Shown piece by piece: positions 9,270 to 18,098 of a stretch of 64,000 nt of DNA (within the stretch, counting starts at the first letter, position 1; the number at the start of each line of letters is the position of its first letter). The notes below the pieces were generated by a model. The model was given only the letters and a program-made list of their open reading frames with translations. It searched no databases and was not told the origin of the DNA. The position numbers and the translations under genes are program-made. Source of the stretch: Spirosoma validum (lineage in GTDB: Bacteria; Bacteroidota; Bacteroidia; Cytophagales; Spirosomataceae); contig NZ_JACXAA010000003.1 of NCBI RefSeq assembly GCF_014699035.1, positions 787,976 through 851,975 on the forward strand, written 5' to 3'.

Positions 9270-9909
9270 AAGCACATGATTCTGACAAGAAACCGTGCAA
9301 ACTACTGATAGAAAGCAAAATAGCAAAGCAGGGTCGGCTCATTGCTACACAATTGGTATGAAAGAAATTTACCTGTACAAATCATTCCCTGATTTACACA
9401 CTTGATACAGCTTTTCTGCGAACTGATACTAACGTTGATTGAACACCTCTATGCCGAACCGCTATTATTGTGTCGTTCACACCAATCCACACCACACTAC
9501 CCCTCTTTTCACCGCACCATTCACTACTTGCCCGATGGCTCAGCAATCCGTTGAGCCATCGGGCAGAAAACCTTTTACGCTGAAGTGCATAATTGTCCTT
9601 TATCTGAAGTATACAGTCGGCATAAAGAGACCCTCACCACACTAAAAATTGTCGCTGTTTTGCGCCGATCGACTATTGCCGAGCATTATCTGTATGAGCT
9701 CGCTGTCTTCCTCTCTTCGATGCGAAAGAATTAGTGATTTTTTTAATCTGAAGCCGGTGTTAATAATCACTAAGTAGCTAAGTTCAGCTTTCGTAAAGCG
9801 AGATTGATAAAATCTACCGTTCAGTAACTTAATTCAGGCAAGTATAAATCTCCATTAATTTAGCGACTCTTAACCGGGATCGCTCTTAAATAGGAATTTA
9901 GACTTGACC
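9270..9909. other. Long divergent intergenic region without a convincing gene
   Basis: A 640-bp gap between two divergent genes. A 68-codon open frame (9439-9645, if read from TTG) shows no domain-like pattern, and its middle is occupied by a perfect palindrome, so I do not call it. The palindrome at 9529-9565 is listed separately. The rest is AT-rich near the right end, as expected for a promoter of the lipoprotein gene at 9910. Confidence 0.5.
9529..9565. repeat. Perfect 14-bp stem-loop in a long intergenic region
   Basis: The arms TGCCCGATGGCTCA (9529-9542) and its exact complement (9552-9565) enclose a 9-nt loop (GCAATCCGT). A G-U pair could extend the stem. No T-run follows on either strand (AAAACC to the right), so it is not a typical intrinsic terminator. 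It could be part of a small RNA, an operator for a dimeric regulator, or a repeat element. Confidence 0.7.
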
Positions 9910-10665
9910 ATGCATAAAATCCTCGCAATCGCTTGTTGGATTAGTTTAGTAGGGCTATGCTTCTTAGTATCCTGCAATCAGAAATCAGATGAAACGCCTG
10001 CTCCAGCTGGTGGCCTGCTCTCGGGAACCGTTCAACTCTGGGACGATAAAACAAATACACTGACGGATAACAGTAGCGTAACGGTTACGGTCGATGATTT
10101 GACCAATACCATCGCGGTAACTGACGCCACGGGTAAATATTCATTCGCAAATCTGCCCTACGATTTGCACGATCTCACGTTTACGAAGGCCGGATATGGG
10201 ACATACAAGCTTTACGGCGTGTCGCACAGCAGCAACGCAAGCGGCACTACGTTGCCGGCGGTGCAATTAGGTAAAGTGGCTACTACGTCTGTTACGTCGC
10301 TTACCGTATCGGGTAATACATACAATGGGAGTCCAGGCGTGAGTGTTTTGTACTCCGTGACTCCAACGCCTACAAGCACAAACAGAGGGTACGTCCGGTA
10401 TTTTTTAAGTACCGATGCCGGAGTTTCCAACATGAAATATACGTATGCGTCACCCGTTTTGTCGGTACTGAACAATAACACAACCGGCGGATTCACCAGG
10501 GAAGATCTTCTGACGGCAGGTTTTAAGAGTGGACAAACGATTTACATTCGCTTGTATGGCGAATCGGTTCAGAGCAACAGCTATGCAGATCCTAACGTCG
10601 GCGTTCGCGTGTTTCCCAACATCAACACGAGCACAGTAGCGGCTGTCTCTTTCGTTTTACCGTAA
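9910..10665 (+). CDS. Lipoprotein with carboxypeptidase-regulatory-like domain
   Basis: A 251-residue lipoprotein. The ATG at 9910 gives a leader ending in the lipobox LVSC, followed by a charged NQKSDE stretch. Residues about 35-105 (LLSGTVQLWDD, ATGKYSFANLPYDLHDLTFTK) form a prealbumin-like beta sandwich of the carboxypeptidase regulatory type. The remaining part is beta-rich and has no family I recognise. It is probably anchored in the outer or inner membrane and may bind a glycan or protein. A TTG two codons earlier is possible but unnecessary. It converges on the YihY gene with only 17 bp between stop codons. Confidence 0.75.
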   Translation: MHKILAIACWISLVGLCFLVSCNQKSDETPAPAGGLLSGTVQLWDDKTNTLTDNSSVTVTVDDLTNTIAVTDATGKYSFANLPYDLHDLTFTKAGYGTYKLYGVSHSSNASGTTLPAVQLGKVATTSVTSLTVSGNTYNGSPGVSVLYSVTPTPTSTNRGYVRYFLSTDAGVSNMKYTYASPVLSVLNNNTTGGFTREDLLTAGFKSGQTIYIRLYGESVQSNSYADPNVGVRVFPNINTSTVAAVSFVLP

Positions 10666-10682
10666 GCAAGTTTATACGCCGA

Positions 10683-11672
10683 TTACTTTTTCGCTGCTTC
10701 TACCTTCTGGGCCGTTGGTATGGTTGCTACGTCGCGTTCGCGTTCGGTTTGCTCGACGTATACGGCGTAATCGGCGGGCTCGATTTTGACGCCGAAATGA
10801 TTGGCATAGGCCAGTGTGAATTCCGCACCGAAATACAAAATAGCCGATGTATAATAAATCCAGGTCAGGATAACGATCATCGATCCGGCGGCTCCGTACG
10901 TCGAGCTTGTACCAGTCGTTTCGATATAAAGACCAATGAGGTAACGGCCAAGCATAAAGAGTAGAGCCGTAAAGAAAGCGCCCCAGCGAACGTCTTTCCA
11001 GCTAATTTTGGCGTCGGGCAATACCTTGAAAATGACCGCAAAAAGAATCGTGATCACCACTGTGCTGACAGTAAAATTCAGGGCACTTACTACATAGACG
11101 CCCAACCCAGGTAAGAAACGGGACAATTGATCGCTCAAGGCTAGTACTATACCGTTCACAATAAACGTGACCAGCAATAGAAAGCCCAAGCTAACGATTA
11201 ACGAAGACGACAGCAGCCGGTCTTTAAGCAGTTTTAACCAGCCGCGTTTCGGTTTGGCTTTGACCCGCCAGATCAGATTGACCGAATCCTGAATTTCGAC
11301 GAAAATACTGGTCGCACCAATAACCAGCGTAACGATGCCTATAGCCAGAGCGGTATTGGTTTTGCCCGACAACCCGACACTCTTGATCATATCCTGAATC
11401 TGCTTAGCCGACTCATTACCGACCAGGCCATTGATCTGATCAAATATTTGCCCCCTGATCGCTTCTTCACCCAGGAAGATACCAGCCAGCGCCATAACCA
11501 AGACCAATAGTGGAGCCAGCGAAAAAATCGTATAGTAGGCTAAAGCAGCACTTAGCTTCAGACAACGATCATCCATAAAGCCATTAAAGGCGTCTTTCAG
11601 AACGGTTAAGGCATTGGCAAAAAAGCCCTGTTGGTCGGCCGACTTCTTCGGATCAGCAGTTTTCGTTTTCAT
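10683..11672 (-). CDS. YihY/BrkB family inner-membrane protein, second copy
   Basis: A 329-residue membrane protein if started at the ATG at 11672 (MKTKTADPKK). It has the family signature pattern twice visible: LSAALAYYTIFSLAPLL near the N terminus and FKVLPDAKISWKDVRWGA near residue 220, with about six membrane segments and a charged C-terminal tail. It shares its layout with the copy at 6818-7744. Another in-frame ATG at 11714 adds 14 residues (MARLYDKLF). Further upstream the frame runs through an inverted repeat, so starts beyond 11714 are not credible. Biological role unknown. Confidence 0.85.
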   Translation of the reverse strand: MKTKTADPKKSADQQGFFANALTVLKDAFNGFMDDRCLKLSAALAYYTIFSLAPLLVLVMALAGIFLGEEAIRGQIFDQINGLVGNESAKQIQDMIKSVGLSGKTNTALAIGIVTLVIGATSIFVEIQDSVNLIWRVKAKPKRGWLKLLKDRLLSSSLIVSLGFLLLVTFIVNGIVLALSDQLSRFLPGLGVYVVSALNFTVSTVVITILFAVIFKVLPDAKISWKDVRWGAFFTALLFMLGRYLIGLYIETTGTSSTYGAAGSMIVILTWIYYTSAILYFGAEFTLAYANHFGVKIEPADYAVYVEQTERERDVATIPTAQKVEAAKK

Positions 11673-11734
11673 AGGTATCGAATCTGCGAATAGTTTATCG
11701 TATAATCGTGCCATCAGATCTGTTGTTAGTCTAT

Positions 11735-11806
11735 TTATCACAATAGCCGAAGCTGCCTGCCAAACTGTTGCTACAGTCCGACAAGCAGCTTCAGCTACTG
11801 TGATAA
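11735..11806. repeat. Long imperfect inverted repeat upstream of the YihY gene
   Basis: The left arm 11735-11761 (TTATCACAATAGCCGAAGCT and on) pairs with 11780-11806 with about five mismatches over 27 bp. The spacer is 18 nt. It lies about 60 bp upstream of the YihY start. It may be a palindromic repeat element or a 5' regulatory structure. Confidence 0.65.
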
Positions 11807-11931
11807 CCAAAACAAAGCCCAGTTGTTACCTAAAAATGGTCATTAATAAGCATTGGTGATCATTCATTGCAATATATTAATTATGCTTGTTTAACCGTAA
11901 TGACTACCGAATGACCACCAATGACCGCTGC

Positions 11932-12876
11932 TTATTTAGACAAATCAGTGAGCCACTGTCTGGCGAATAGTTGCGCTTCGGCAACAGGCTCTTTGCCAAG
12001 CCGGTAGAGGAATTTCCATTCGGCACACTTACGCTCGTAGACCGGATTTGCAAAGGCCTGCTTACGGCCCATCGGCACTAACCGGGCGTCAAAATCAACG
12101 GATTCGCTCAGGGCAATAAAATCCTGTAGGCGTTTCTTTAGCAGCGGCTTAAAATCAGCGTGAGCGTCGAATTCGGCTTTCTTCTTTCGTTCCTCCGCCA
12201 AACGCCCCTTGTCCAGTTCGGGGGACGTAACAGACTCATTTGCTTTTGCCTGCATCTGCTGTTTTAGCGAAGCTAGATATTGTTTCTTAAACTCCGCCGG
12301 GGCCAGAGCCAGCATCTTTTTAAGACTCGCCACGCGCTGCGCCTGCATCGTCCGTTCGCTACCTTCCAGTGAAGCAAGTTCCTCTTCCTGCTGCGCTATT
12401 TGCGACTGAGCCGCCATTTTTAGCATTGCAGGGTCCATTTGGGAAAAGCCCTGATCCATAGCGGCCATCTGAGCACCCATCTGGCTTTTCATCGCTGATT
12501 TCTCCGCTTCATTTTCCTGCTTCTTTTGGGCTATACCTTCTGCCGTGTAAGTCTCGTCGTACGGATACGTAGCGCGCAAATCCTGTCGCCACTCATTTCT
12601 GAATACCGACGACTCAATGTAAGCCCGAACCGTTTTGCCCAGGGCACGTACTGTTGTTGCGCGAGAACCTTCCGGAATACGCTGCGCCACCTGACGCATG
12701 GCGCTTGTTGCGTTGAAGAAAAACCATTTCTCTTCTTTCAAATTCAGCAGAACATCATGCCGAAGTTTAGGCATCTCAAGGCCAAGCTCGGTCGTTACGT
12801 CGCCGGGATTGGCAGCCATTAACCAAAAGCTGGCACCAATGAGCGTTAGTGTGGATAATTGTTTAAATGAGTTCAT
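11932..12876 (-). CDS. Secreted helical protein of unknown function
   Basis: A 314-residue protein from the ATG at 12876, with a signal peptide ending near WLMAA. The middle (about 115-235) is highly charged and rich in Gln, Met, Ala and Glu (QKKQENEAEKSAMKSQ, QIAQQEEELASLEGSE), consistent with long helices or a coiled coil. The ends are more globular. I do not recognise a family. It lies upstream of no obvious operon partner: the cytochrome gene to its right is on the same strand, 110 bp away, and could be co-transcribed. A periplasmic or outer-membrane-associated location is inferred from the signal peptide only. Confidence 0.65.
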   Translation of the reverse strand: MNSFKQLSTLTLIGASFWLMAANPGDVTTELGLEMPKLRHDVLLNLKEEKWFFFNATSAMRQVAQRIPEGSRATTVRALGKTVRAYIESSVFRNEWRQDLRATYPYDETYTAEGIAQKKQENEAEKSAMKSQMGAQMAAMDQGFSQMDPAMLKMAAQSQIAQQEEELASLEGSERTMQAQRVASLKKMLALAPAEFKKQYLASLKQQMQAKANESVTSPELDKGRLAEERKKKAEFDAHADFKPLLKKRLQDFIALSESVDFDARLVPMGRKQAFANPVYERKCAEWKFLYRLGKEPVAEAQLFARQWLTDLSK

Positions 12877-12986
12877 GGTGTTGATAAAAAAGAGGAAGGG
12901 GTATTGATGATGCACAAAGTTGCCTGATCATTGACTGTTGGGAAATAGCAACTGTCGCCAACTGATAGAAACGGCGTATAAACTGA

Positions 12987-13994
12987 TTATTTTGCGGCAA
13001 TAGCCTGGCTCGTCGAGGCTTGCGCGGTAAACGTTTCGACCTTGTTATGAACCGGTTTTATCGTTTTCAGGTACGTATAAATGGCACCCAGATCCGTTTC
13101 ATTCATACCTGCATACATCGTCCAGGGCATAAGCGTCTGTTTCTGACCCGGCTTCACAGCGTGAGGGACGTAACCTTTAGCTGGGTCGTGCGCCTTAAAT
13201 CGGGCAATGAAGGCTTCTTTCGTCCAGCGACCAAGTCCCGTTTCGCTATCGGAGGTTATGTTAGCCGAACGTATCATCGCACCCGGCATGGCAAACTCAC
13301 TACCCCCGGCAAATTCCATTCCCGCTACGGGCTCACCTTTATCCCGCTTCGTATGGCAATCGGAACACGCTGCTACAGTAACTAAATACTTGCCGTAGGC
13401 CAGCGCATCCGTTGTATCGGGACGAGTCTGGAAATCAGGTTTCTGTGGAATCGTATTCAGGATGAAATTCATTGGAAACTCAGCCTCCGAGGCCGGTATG
13501 TCGTTTTTAATGGGCTGCAACGTCCGGACGTAAGCGATAATCGATTTTACATCCTCAACATCCATGTGACCATAGGCCGGATGAGGCATAACGGGGAAAA
13601 GCGCATGTCCATCCCGGCTAACGCCCGACGTAATGGCCCGGAATACTTCGCCATCTGTCCAGTTGCCAATACCAGCGGGTGTAATGTTGCGGGAATAAAA
13701 CGTACCGGGAAAACCCATTTCGGGACCAAATCGATCACCACCTTTGCCTAACGTGCTGGCTATCGGTGGGCCTGCAAAACGGCTCCAGTCGCGAGTGCTG
13801 TGGCAGTCCATACAGGCATTAACGTGATTTGCCAAGTAACGACCGCGTTCAATCTGGGCGGCTGTCGCCCTAATTTTTAGATTCGGCGCTTCACCTACGT
13901 TCGGTAAACCAAACTTAACAAAGGTCAACAGCCCGGCTACGCAAACCAGTATAACTGCCAGACCGATACCAATGATGCGAACTACTTTTTTCAT
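12987..13994 (-). CDS. Membrane-anchored dihaem cytochrome c
   Basis: A 335-residue protein with an N-terminal membrane anchor (about 5-27) and no cleavage site, so the haem domains face the periplasm. There are two c-type haem motifs: CMDCH (C61-H65) and CSDCH (C210-H214). Candidate distal Met ligands lie in the FPVMPHPAYGHM and LMPWTMYAGM stretches. The layout, two class I cytochrome c domains in one chain, matches the dihaem cytochromes that pass electrons from periplasmic dehydrogenases to the respiratory chain. The start ATG at 13994 (MKKVVRII) is preferred over the longer frame to 14057. No dehydrogenase lies next to it. Confidence 0.85.
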   Translation of the reverse strand: MKKVVRIIGIGLAVILVCVAGLLTFVKFGLPNVGEAPNLKIRATAAQIERGRYLANHVNACMDCHSTRDWSRFAGPPIASTLGKGGDRFGPEMGFPGTFYSRNITPAGIGNWTDGEVFRAITSGVSRDGHALFPVMPHPAYGHMDVEDVKSIIAYVRTLQPIKNDIPASEAEFPMNFILNTIPQKPDFQTRPDTTDALAYGKYLVTVAACSDCHTKRDKGEPVAGMEFAGGSEFAMPGAMIRSANITSDSETGLGRWTKEAFIARFKAHDPAKGYVPHAVKPGQKQTLMPWTMYAGMNETDLGAIYTYLKTIKPVHNKVETFTAQASTSQAIAAK

Positions 13995-14070
13995 GCTTTT
14001 GTGTGTGAAATTAAATTTGGAGAAACGCCCATTCGCCCACGAACTGGTAAAAAGCACGTAGCTTCAGTGA

Positions 14071-14147
14071 GGGCAGGTTCCTAAACCTGCCCAGTGAGGT
14101 TTCTCAAAACCGAGCGATTCCCAATAATTCGGTTTTGAGAAACCTCA
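14071..14147. repeat. Two adjacent palindromes between genes
   Basis: The first palindrome is GGGCAGGTT-CCTA-AACCTGCCC (14071-14092), a 9-bp stem with a 4-nt loop. The second has perfect 19-bp arms, 14095-14113 and 14129-14147 (TGAGGTTTCTCAAAACCGA and its complement), with a 15-nt loop. They sit in the 224-bp gap between two leftward genes. No T-run follows, so they look more like palindromic repeat elements than intrinsic terminators. Confidence 0.75.
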
Positions 14148-14218
14148 TCGAATCAGGTTTAAGAGCCTGACTCCACCACATACGTCTGTCATTTAGCCAT
14201 TCGTCGCGGTTAGTCAAC

Positions 14219-14719
14219 CTATACTGATTTCCAGGTCGTAATAGTTTTGTAAGACTGCGTCGGTTCAGTAACCGATATTTCTACTTTCAGGCTATTGCCT
14301 GATGCTTCCAGCACTTTCCATTCCGATACGTCGGTTGCGTCGTTGTCTTTCACGATACGTATCGTTTTGGTTGACGGATCGTATGTCCAGTGGCTGGGTT
14401 TGATAGAGGGGGCTACTTCATTGGCCGAGCAGGAAAGCGGACCATTGCTGCCAGACATTACTCCACCTTTTTCGAACGTAACGGTATTGTCTTTGTCACA
14501 GTCCCGCAGGAAGATTGTCAGATCGGTGTCCAGCTTTCCATCGGCGTCCAGGTCTATAGCCGGATTAACCTGGAAGGAAGTCATTGTTAGATTTTTGCCA
14601 ATAAAAGCTGGCGTATTGTTACTGGCCTCAGCTTTAACCGGTACGTTGGCTTTGTTATAGGCTGAGGCTAGCAGCAACGTGGCCGCAGCGACCAGCAATA
14701 GGGTATTGAAACGGTTCAT
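14219..14719 (-). CDS. Secreted lipocalin-like or related small protein
   Basis: A 166-residue protein with a signal peptide (about 1-20, ending in LASAYNKA). The mature part has DLDADGKLDTDL, an Asp-rich calcium-loop-like pattern, and FLRDCDKDNTVTFEKGGV with two Cys (also in PLSCSANE) that could form a disulphide. The later WTYDPSTKTIRI pattern is seen in lipocalin-like secreted proteins of Bacteroidota. The function is unknown. It is monocistronic as far as the sequence shows, with palindromic repeats after its stop codon. Confidence 0.6.
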   Translation of the reverse strand: MNRFNTLLLVAAATLLLASAYNKANVPVKAEASNNTPAFIGKNLTMTSFQVNPAIDLDADGKLDTDLTIFLRDCDKDNTVTFEKGGVMSGSNGPLSCSANEVAPSIKPSHWTYDPSTKTIRIVKDNDATDVSEWKVLEASGNSLKVEISVTEPTQSYKTITTWKSV

Positions 14720-15072
14720 TAGTATCGTTGTTTCTGGTTGTGGATAGGTAATCTTGCGTCGTTTAGCGATTCAAAGTTGGCGCATCAAAACCGTTGGCCA
14801 TATCCCCTATTGGACCAACCGGAAAAAGTAGCTCATGAACTGGTAGATAGCTGTAATAAAGTGTCTGAGCAGTACGGACCACGCAAACCACTAGGCTTAT
14901 TCTTTGTCGGTCAGCCCATTCGAAATCGTACAGTACCGGACAGATACTGTACGATTCTGGACAGTTCGCTCCTGTCGGATAGCGCTAGAATCGCCAATTG
15001 AGGGCTTTTTTATTTTTGGCAAGAGATTTGTTTTGCAAAATTATAACTAATCATTTCAACGGATCATCAGCC
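14720..15072. other. Divergent intergenic region with an operator-like palindrome
   Basis: A 353-bp gap between the secreted lipocalin-like gene (leftward) and the PadR gene (rightward). Apart from the palindrome at 14924-14956, described separately, I see no gene. Confidence 0.5.
14924..14956. promoter_or_regulatory. Perfect 12-bp inverted repeat, candidate PadR operator
   Basis: The arms AATCGTACAGTA (14924-14935) and TACTGTACGATT (14945-14956) are exact complements around 9 nt. The site lies about 120 bp upstream of the padR-like gene. PadR proteins are dimers that usually bind palindromes in their own promoter, so autoregulation of the regulator-permease operon is plausible. No T-run follows, so a terminator is unlikely. 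Confidence 0.5.
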
Positions 15073-15411
15073 ATGCGAAGGGCTTTTTTAGGGGAGTTTG
15101 AGGAGATCGTTTTACTAGTTGTGGCAGCTTGTCCGGCCGAAGCGTACGGGGTTACGATCTGGGAAGATGTGCAGCAACAAACCGGCCGTTCGATCACGAT
15201 GAGTGCCGTTCATGCTACGTTGTATCGGCTCGAAGAGAAAGGGTATTTATCCTCAACCATGGGCGGAGCCACAGCCGAACGGGGTGGCCGACGCAAGCGA
15301 TTTTTCACCCTGACGGCTTTGGGCGTCCGGGCGTTAAACGATATTCAGGAAATGCGCAGCCGTCTTTGGCAGGCTATTCCACCGGGAAAATTTCAGTTGA
15401 TGGGTTTTTAA
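15073..15411 (+). CDS. PadR family transcriptional regulator
   Basis: A 112-residue winged-helix protein. The ATG at 15073 (MRRAFLGEFEEIVLL) matches the usual family start. The recognition region is GRSITMSAVHATLYRLEEKGYLSS, followed by the wing GGRRKRFFTLTALG. PadR proteins respond to small ligands or stress and often control adjacent transporters. Only 12 bp separate it from the first permease gene, so the three genes (regulator and two permeases) are very likely one operon. The larger PadR C-terminal dimerisation domain is short here, as in the small PadR subgroup. Confidence 0.85.
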   Translation: MRRAFLGEFEEIVLLVVAACPAEAYGVTIWEDVQQQTGRSITMSAVHATLYRLEEKGYLSSTMGGATAERGGRRKRFFTLTALGVRALNDIQEMRSRLWQAIPPGKFQLMGF

Positions 15412-15423
15412 ACGACGCCACGT

Positions 15424-18087
15424 ATGAAAACTACACCCAAAACTGGTAGTCCACCCCGCTGGGCCGACTGGCTCCTGGAAACCTGCCTGGCTCCACGCCT
15501 GCTGGAAGACGTACAGGGCGATTTGCACGAAGTGTTCCATAAACGCGTCCGCGAGGTAGGTTTAGCTAAAGCCCGGCGAGAATATACCTGGGCGGTTCTG
15601 CATTACCTGAGTCCGTTTTTTTTCAAGCCGCTCCGACGTATCGGAAACGAAGCCGCGTATCCATCTCCATCCTTGCTGAATACCATCATGTTACGAAACT
15701 ATCTGACAATTTCCTGGCGAAACCTGATTCGCAATCGGCTTTATAGTCTGCTCAATATTGGCGGGTTAGCCTTGGGGATGGCCTGTTGCCTGCTGATCGC
15801 ACTCTACGTTTATGACGAGTGGAGTTTTGATCGTTTTCAGGCTGGCTATGACCAGATCTACCGCCTGACGGAACAGCAGAAGCAGGCTGACGGCATTTTC
15901 GATGTGGCGGTTACGCCCGGTCCGCTCGCTCCCGCGCTCACCAAGGATTTCCCCGAAGTAGCGCAAACAACGCGCATTGGTCGCTGGTCGGGCGTATTGA
16001 CGAAAGGGCGACAAGCGGTCGAAGCGCAGGAAATGTTGATTGTTGATCCTTCCTTTTTTAGTCTATTCAGCTTTCCACTTGTCAAAGGGAATGCGAATAC
16101 GGTGTTTCGTGGTCCCAACGAAGTCATTTTTTCGGAAAACATGGCCGAACGATTCTTTGGGACAGACTGGGCCCGAAAGAATGTAGTCGGGCAGTTGGTT
16201 CAGCTCAATACGCAACAAACTATGAAGCTTGTTGGTATAGCCCGCAACCCGCCGACTCGCTCCCACATTCAGTTCGACGTACTGCTTCCTTTCGAGTGGC
16301 TGGTCGTGAACGATAAGTGGAGTCAGAAATGGAACAGTAACAACTTTCATACCTACATACAGCTACGCTCCGACCCGGCAGATGTCTCCGACATCGCCAG
16401 TACGTTTGGGGATAAGATCAAGAACCGGTTGAAACAGTACAATGGAGACAAAGACACCCAACTGCTTCTGCAACCGATGTCGGCCATTTACCTGCGCTCA
16501 AACTTTGCGTTTGCAACCGACTGGGGCAGACGTAGTGATATTGCCTACGTTCGCATTTTCGTGGCGGTCGGGCTGATTGTGTTGCTCATTGCAGTTATCA
16601 ACTTCATCAATCTTGCCACAGCGCGGGCATCCCGGCGAGCCAAAGAAGTGGGTGTGCGCAAAACGGTGGGGGCGCAACGAGTCAGTTTGGTGGGCCAATT
16701 CTTAAGTGAATCCTTACTGATGACAGGACTGGCTATTTTGGTGGCACTTCTACTGGCTGAACTATTTCTGCCGCTCTTCAACGACATCGCGGGAAAAACC
16801 CTTCAAATTCCGTATCAACTCCCTCTGTTCTGGCTAACATTGATAGGCTTAACTGGCGTAGTGAGTCTGTTAACGGGTCTATATCCGGCCTTTTTCCTGT
16901 CGTCGTTCCGACCCGCCATCGTCCTGAAAGGCGTCTTCAACGTTCGGCAGGGTCGTAGTTTTCGGCAGTCGCTGGTGGTGGGTCAGTTTGTGCTGTCTAT
17001 TGTTATGCTTATCGGTACAGCGGTAATTTACAGGCAGTTGACGTATATGCAAACCGCCAAATTAGGGTTCGACAAAGCCCAGTTGCTATACGTTCGGCTT
17101 AAAGGCGACCTTCAGAGCAAGGCGTGGCAATTCAAAAGCCAGGTGGAGCAACTTCCAGGCGTAGCACTGGCCTCCGGCGCTACCAGTAACTTGGTCGATA
17201 TTTTAAACTCAGGAGGGATAGAGTGGGAAGGTCAGGCATCAAACGATGAATTTCTGATAACAAACATGAATATTGATCCTGATTTTGTGTCAACAACGGG
17301 CATGAGGATGGCTGCTGGACGAAATTTTTCGGCGCGAATCCCGTCCGATACGTCGTCAAAACTAGGCGCGTATATGATCAACGAAACAGCGGCAAAACGG
17401 ATGGGCTGGACACCTACCACCGCGCTGGGAAAGCGGCTCAAACACTGGGGGCAGGAAGGTCAGATAATTGGCGTATTGAAAGATTTCCATTTTCGACCGC
17501 TTCGCGTTGCTATTGATCCCTTCCTTTTCCGCTACCAGCCGACGAATCCGTACTTCACTTTGTTAGTCAAAACCAAACCGGGTACGGTATCGCGCACCCT
17601 GTCTGAACTGACAACGATTTATAAAAAGTTAGAACCCGCCAACCCACTTAGCTACGGGTTTGTCGATCAGGACCTGGATGCACAATACCGGTCTGAGCAA
17701 CGCGTGGGACGTATCATTCTCTATTTTTCGGCGCTAACGATTCTAATTGCCTGCCTTGGCCTGTTCGGTCTGGCTACGTTTACCGCTGAACAACGGACCA
17801 AAGAGATTGGCGTGCGCAAAGTGCTGGGTGCTTCCGTAGCGGGCATTGTTGCGCTGTTGTCAAAAGATTTCCTGAAACTGGTTCTGATCGCTATCCTGCT
17901 CGCGTCGCCTATCGCCTGGTACGCTATGGATCGCTGGTTGCAGGATTTTGCGTACAAAATTGGCCTCGACTGGTGGGTGTTCGTCGTAGCGGGACTGCTG
18001 GCAATTGGTATTGCCTTGCTAACCGTCTCTTTTCAAAGCATTAAAGCGGCATTGGTAAATCCGGCGAACAGCCTGCGGAGCGAATAA
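15424..18087 (+). CDS. MacB/FtsX-type ABC permease with N-terminal prefix domain
   Basis: An 887-residue membrane protein. Residues about 10-65 form the permease prefix domain (PPRWADWLLETCLAPRLLED), which is common in Cytophagales permeases. The permease proper starts near residue 89 (MLRNYL) with the first membrane helix (about 105-128), then a large periplasmic MacB core domain, then a three-helix FtsX block with ATARASRRAKEVGVRKTVGA. The second half repeats the pattern (FTAEQRTKEIGVRKVLGA) and ends SIKAALVNPANSLRSE. Such permeases need a separate MacB-type ATPase, which is not encoded nearby. They export peptides, lipoproteins or antibiotics, or act as mechanotransmitters. It lies 12 bp after padR and 11 bp before its paralogue. 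Confidence 0.85.
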   Translation: MKTTPKTGSPPRWADWLLETCLAPRLLEDVQGDLHEVFHKRVREVGLAKARREYTWAVLHYLSPFFFKPLRRIGNEAAYPSPSLLNTIMLRNYLTISWRNLIRNRLYSLLNIGGLALGMACCLLIALYVYDEWSFDRFQAGYDQIYRLTEQQKQADGIFDVAVTPGPLAPALTKDFPEVAQTTRIGRWSGVLTKGRQAVEAQEMLIVDPSFFSLFSFPLVKGNANTVFRGPNEVIFSENMAERFFGTDWARKNVVGQLVQLNTQQTMKLVGIARNPPTRSHIQFDVLLPFEWLVVNDKWSQKWNSNNFHTYIQLRSDPADVSDIASTFGDKIKNRLKQYNGDKDTQLLLQPMSAIYLRSNFAFATDWGRRSDIAYVRIFVAVGLIVLLIAVINFINLATARASRRAKEVGVRKTVGAQRVSLVGQFLSESLLMTGLAILVALLLAELFLPLFNDIAGKTLQIPYQLPLFWLTLIGLTGVVSLLTGLYPAFFLSSFRPAIVLKGVFNVRQGRSFRQSLVVGQFVLSIVMLIGTAVIYRQLTYMQTAKLGFDKAQLLYVRLKGDLQSKAWQFKSQVEQLPGVALASGATSNLVDILNSGGIEWEGQASNDEFLITNMNIDPDFVSTTGMRMAAGRNFSARIPSDTSSKLGAYMINETAAKRMGWTPTTALGKRLKHWGQEGQIIGVLKDFHFRPLRVAIDPFLFRYQPTNPYFTLLVKTKPGTVSRTLSELTTIYKKLEPANPLSYGFVDQDLDAQYRSEQRVGRIILYFSALTILIACLGLFGLATFTAEQRTKEIGVRKVLGASVAGIVALLSKDFLKLVLIAILLASPIAWYAMDRWLQDFAYKIGLDWWVFVVAGLLAIGIALLTVSFQSIKAALVNPANSLRSE

Positions 18088-18098
18088 CCACGACGGCG

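Noticed and set aside
9439..9645. A 68-codon open frame in the gap before the lipoprotein gene
   Set aside because: It begins with TTG, has low-complexity composition, and its centre is taken up by a perfect 14-bp palindrome. No domain-like pattern.
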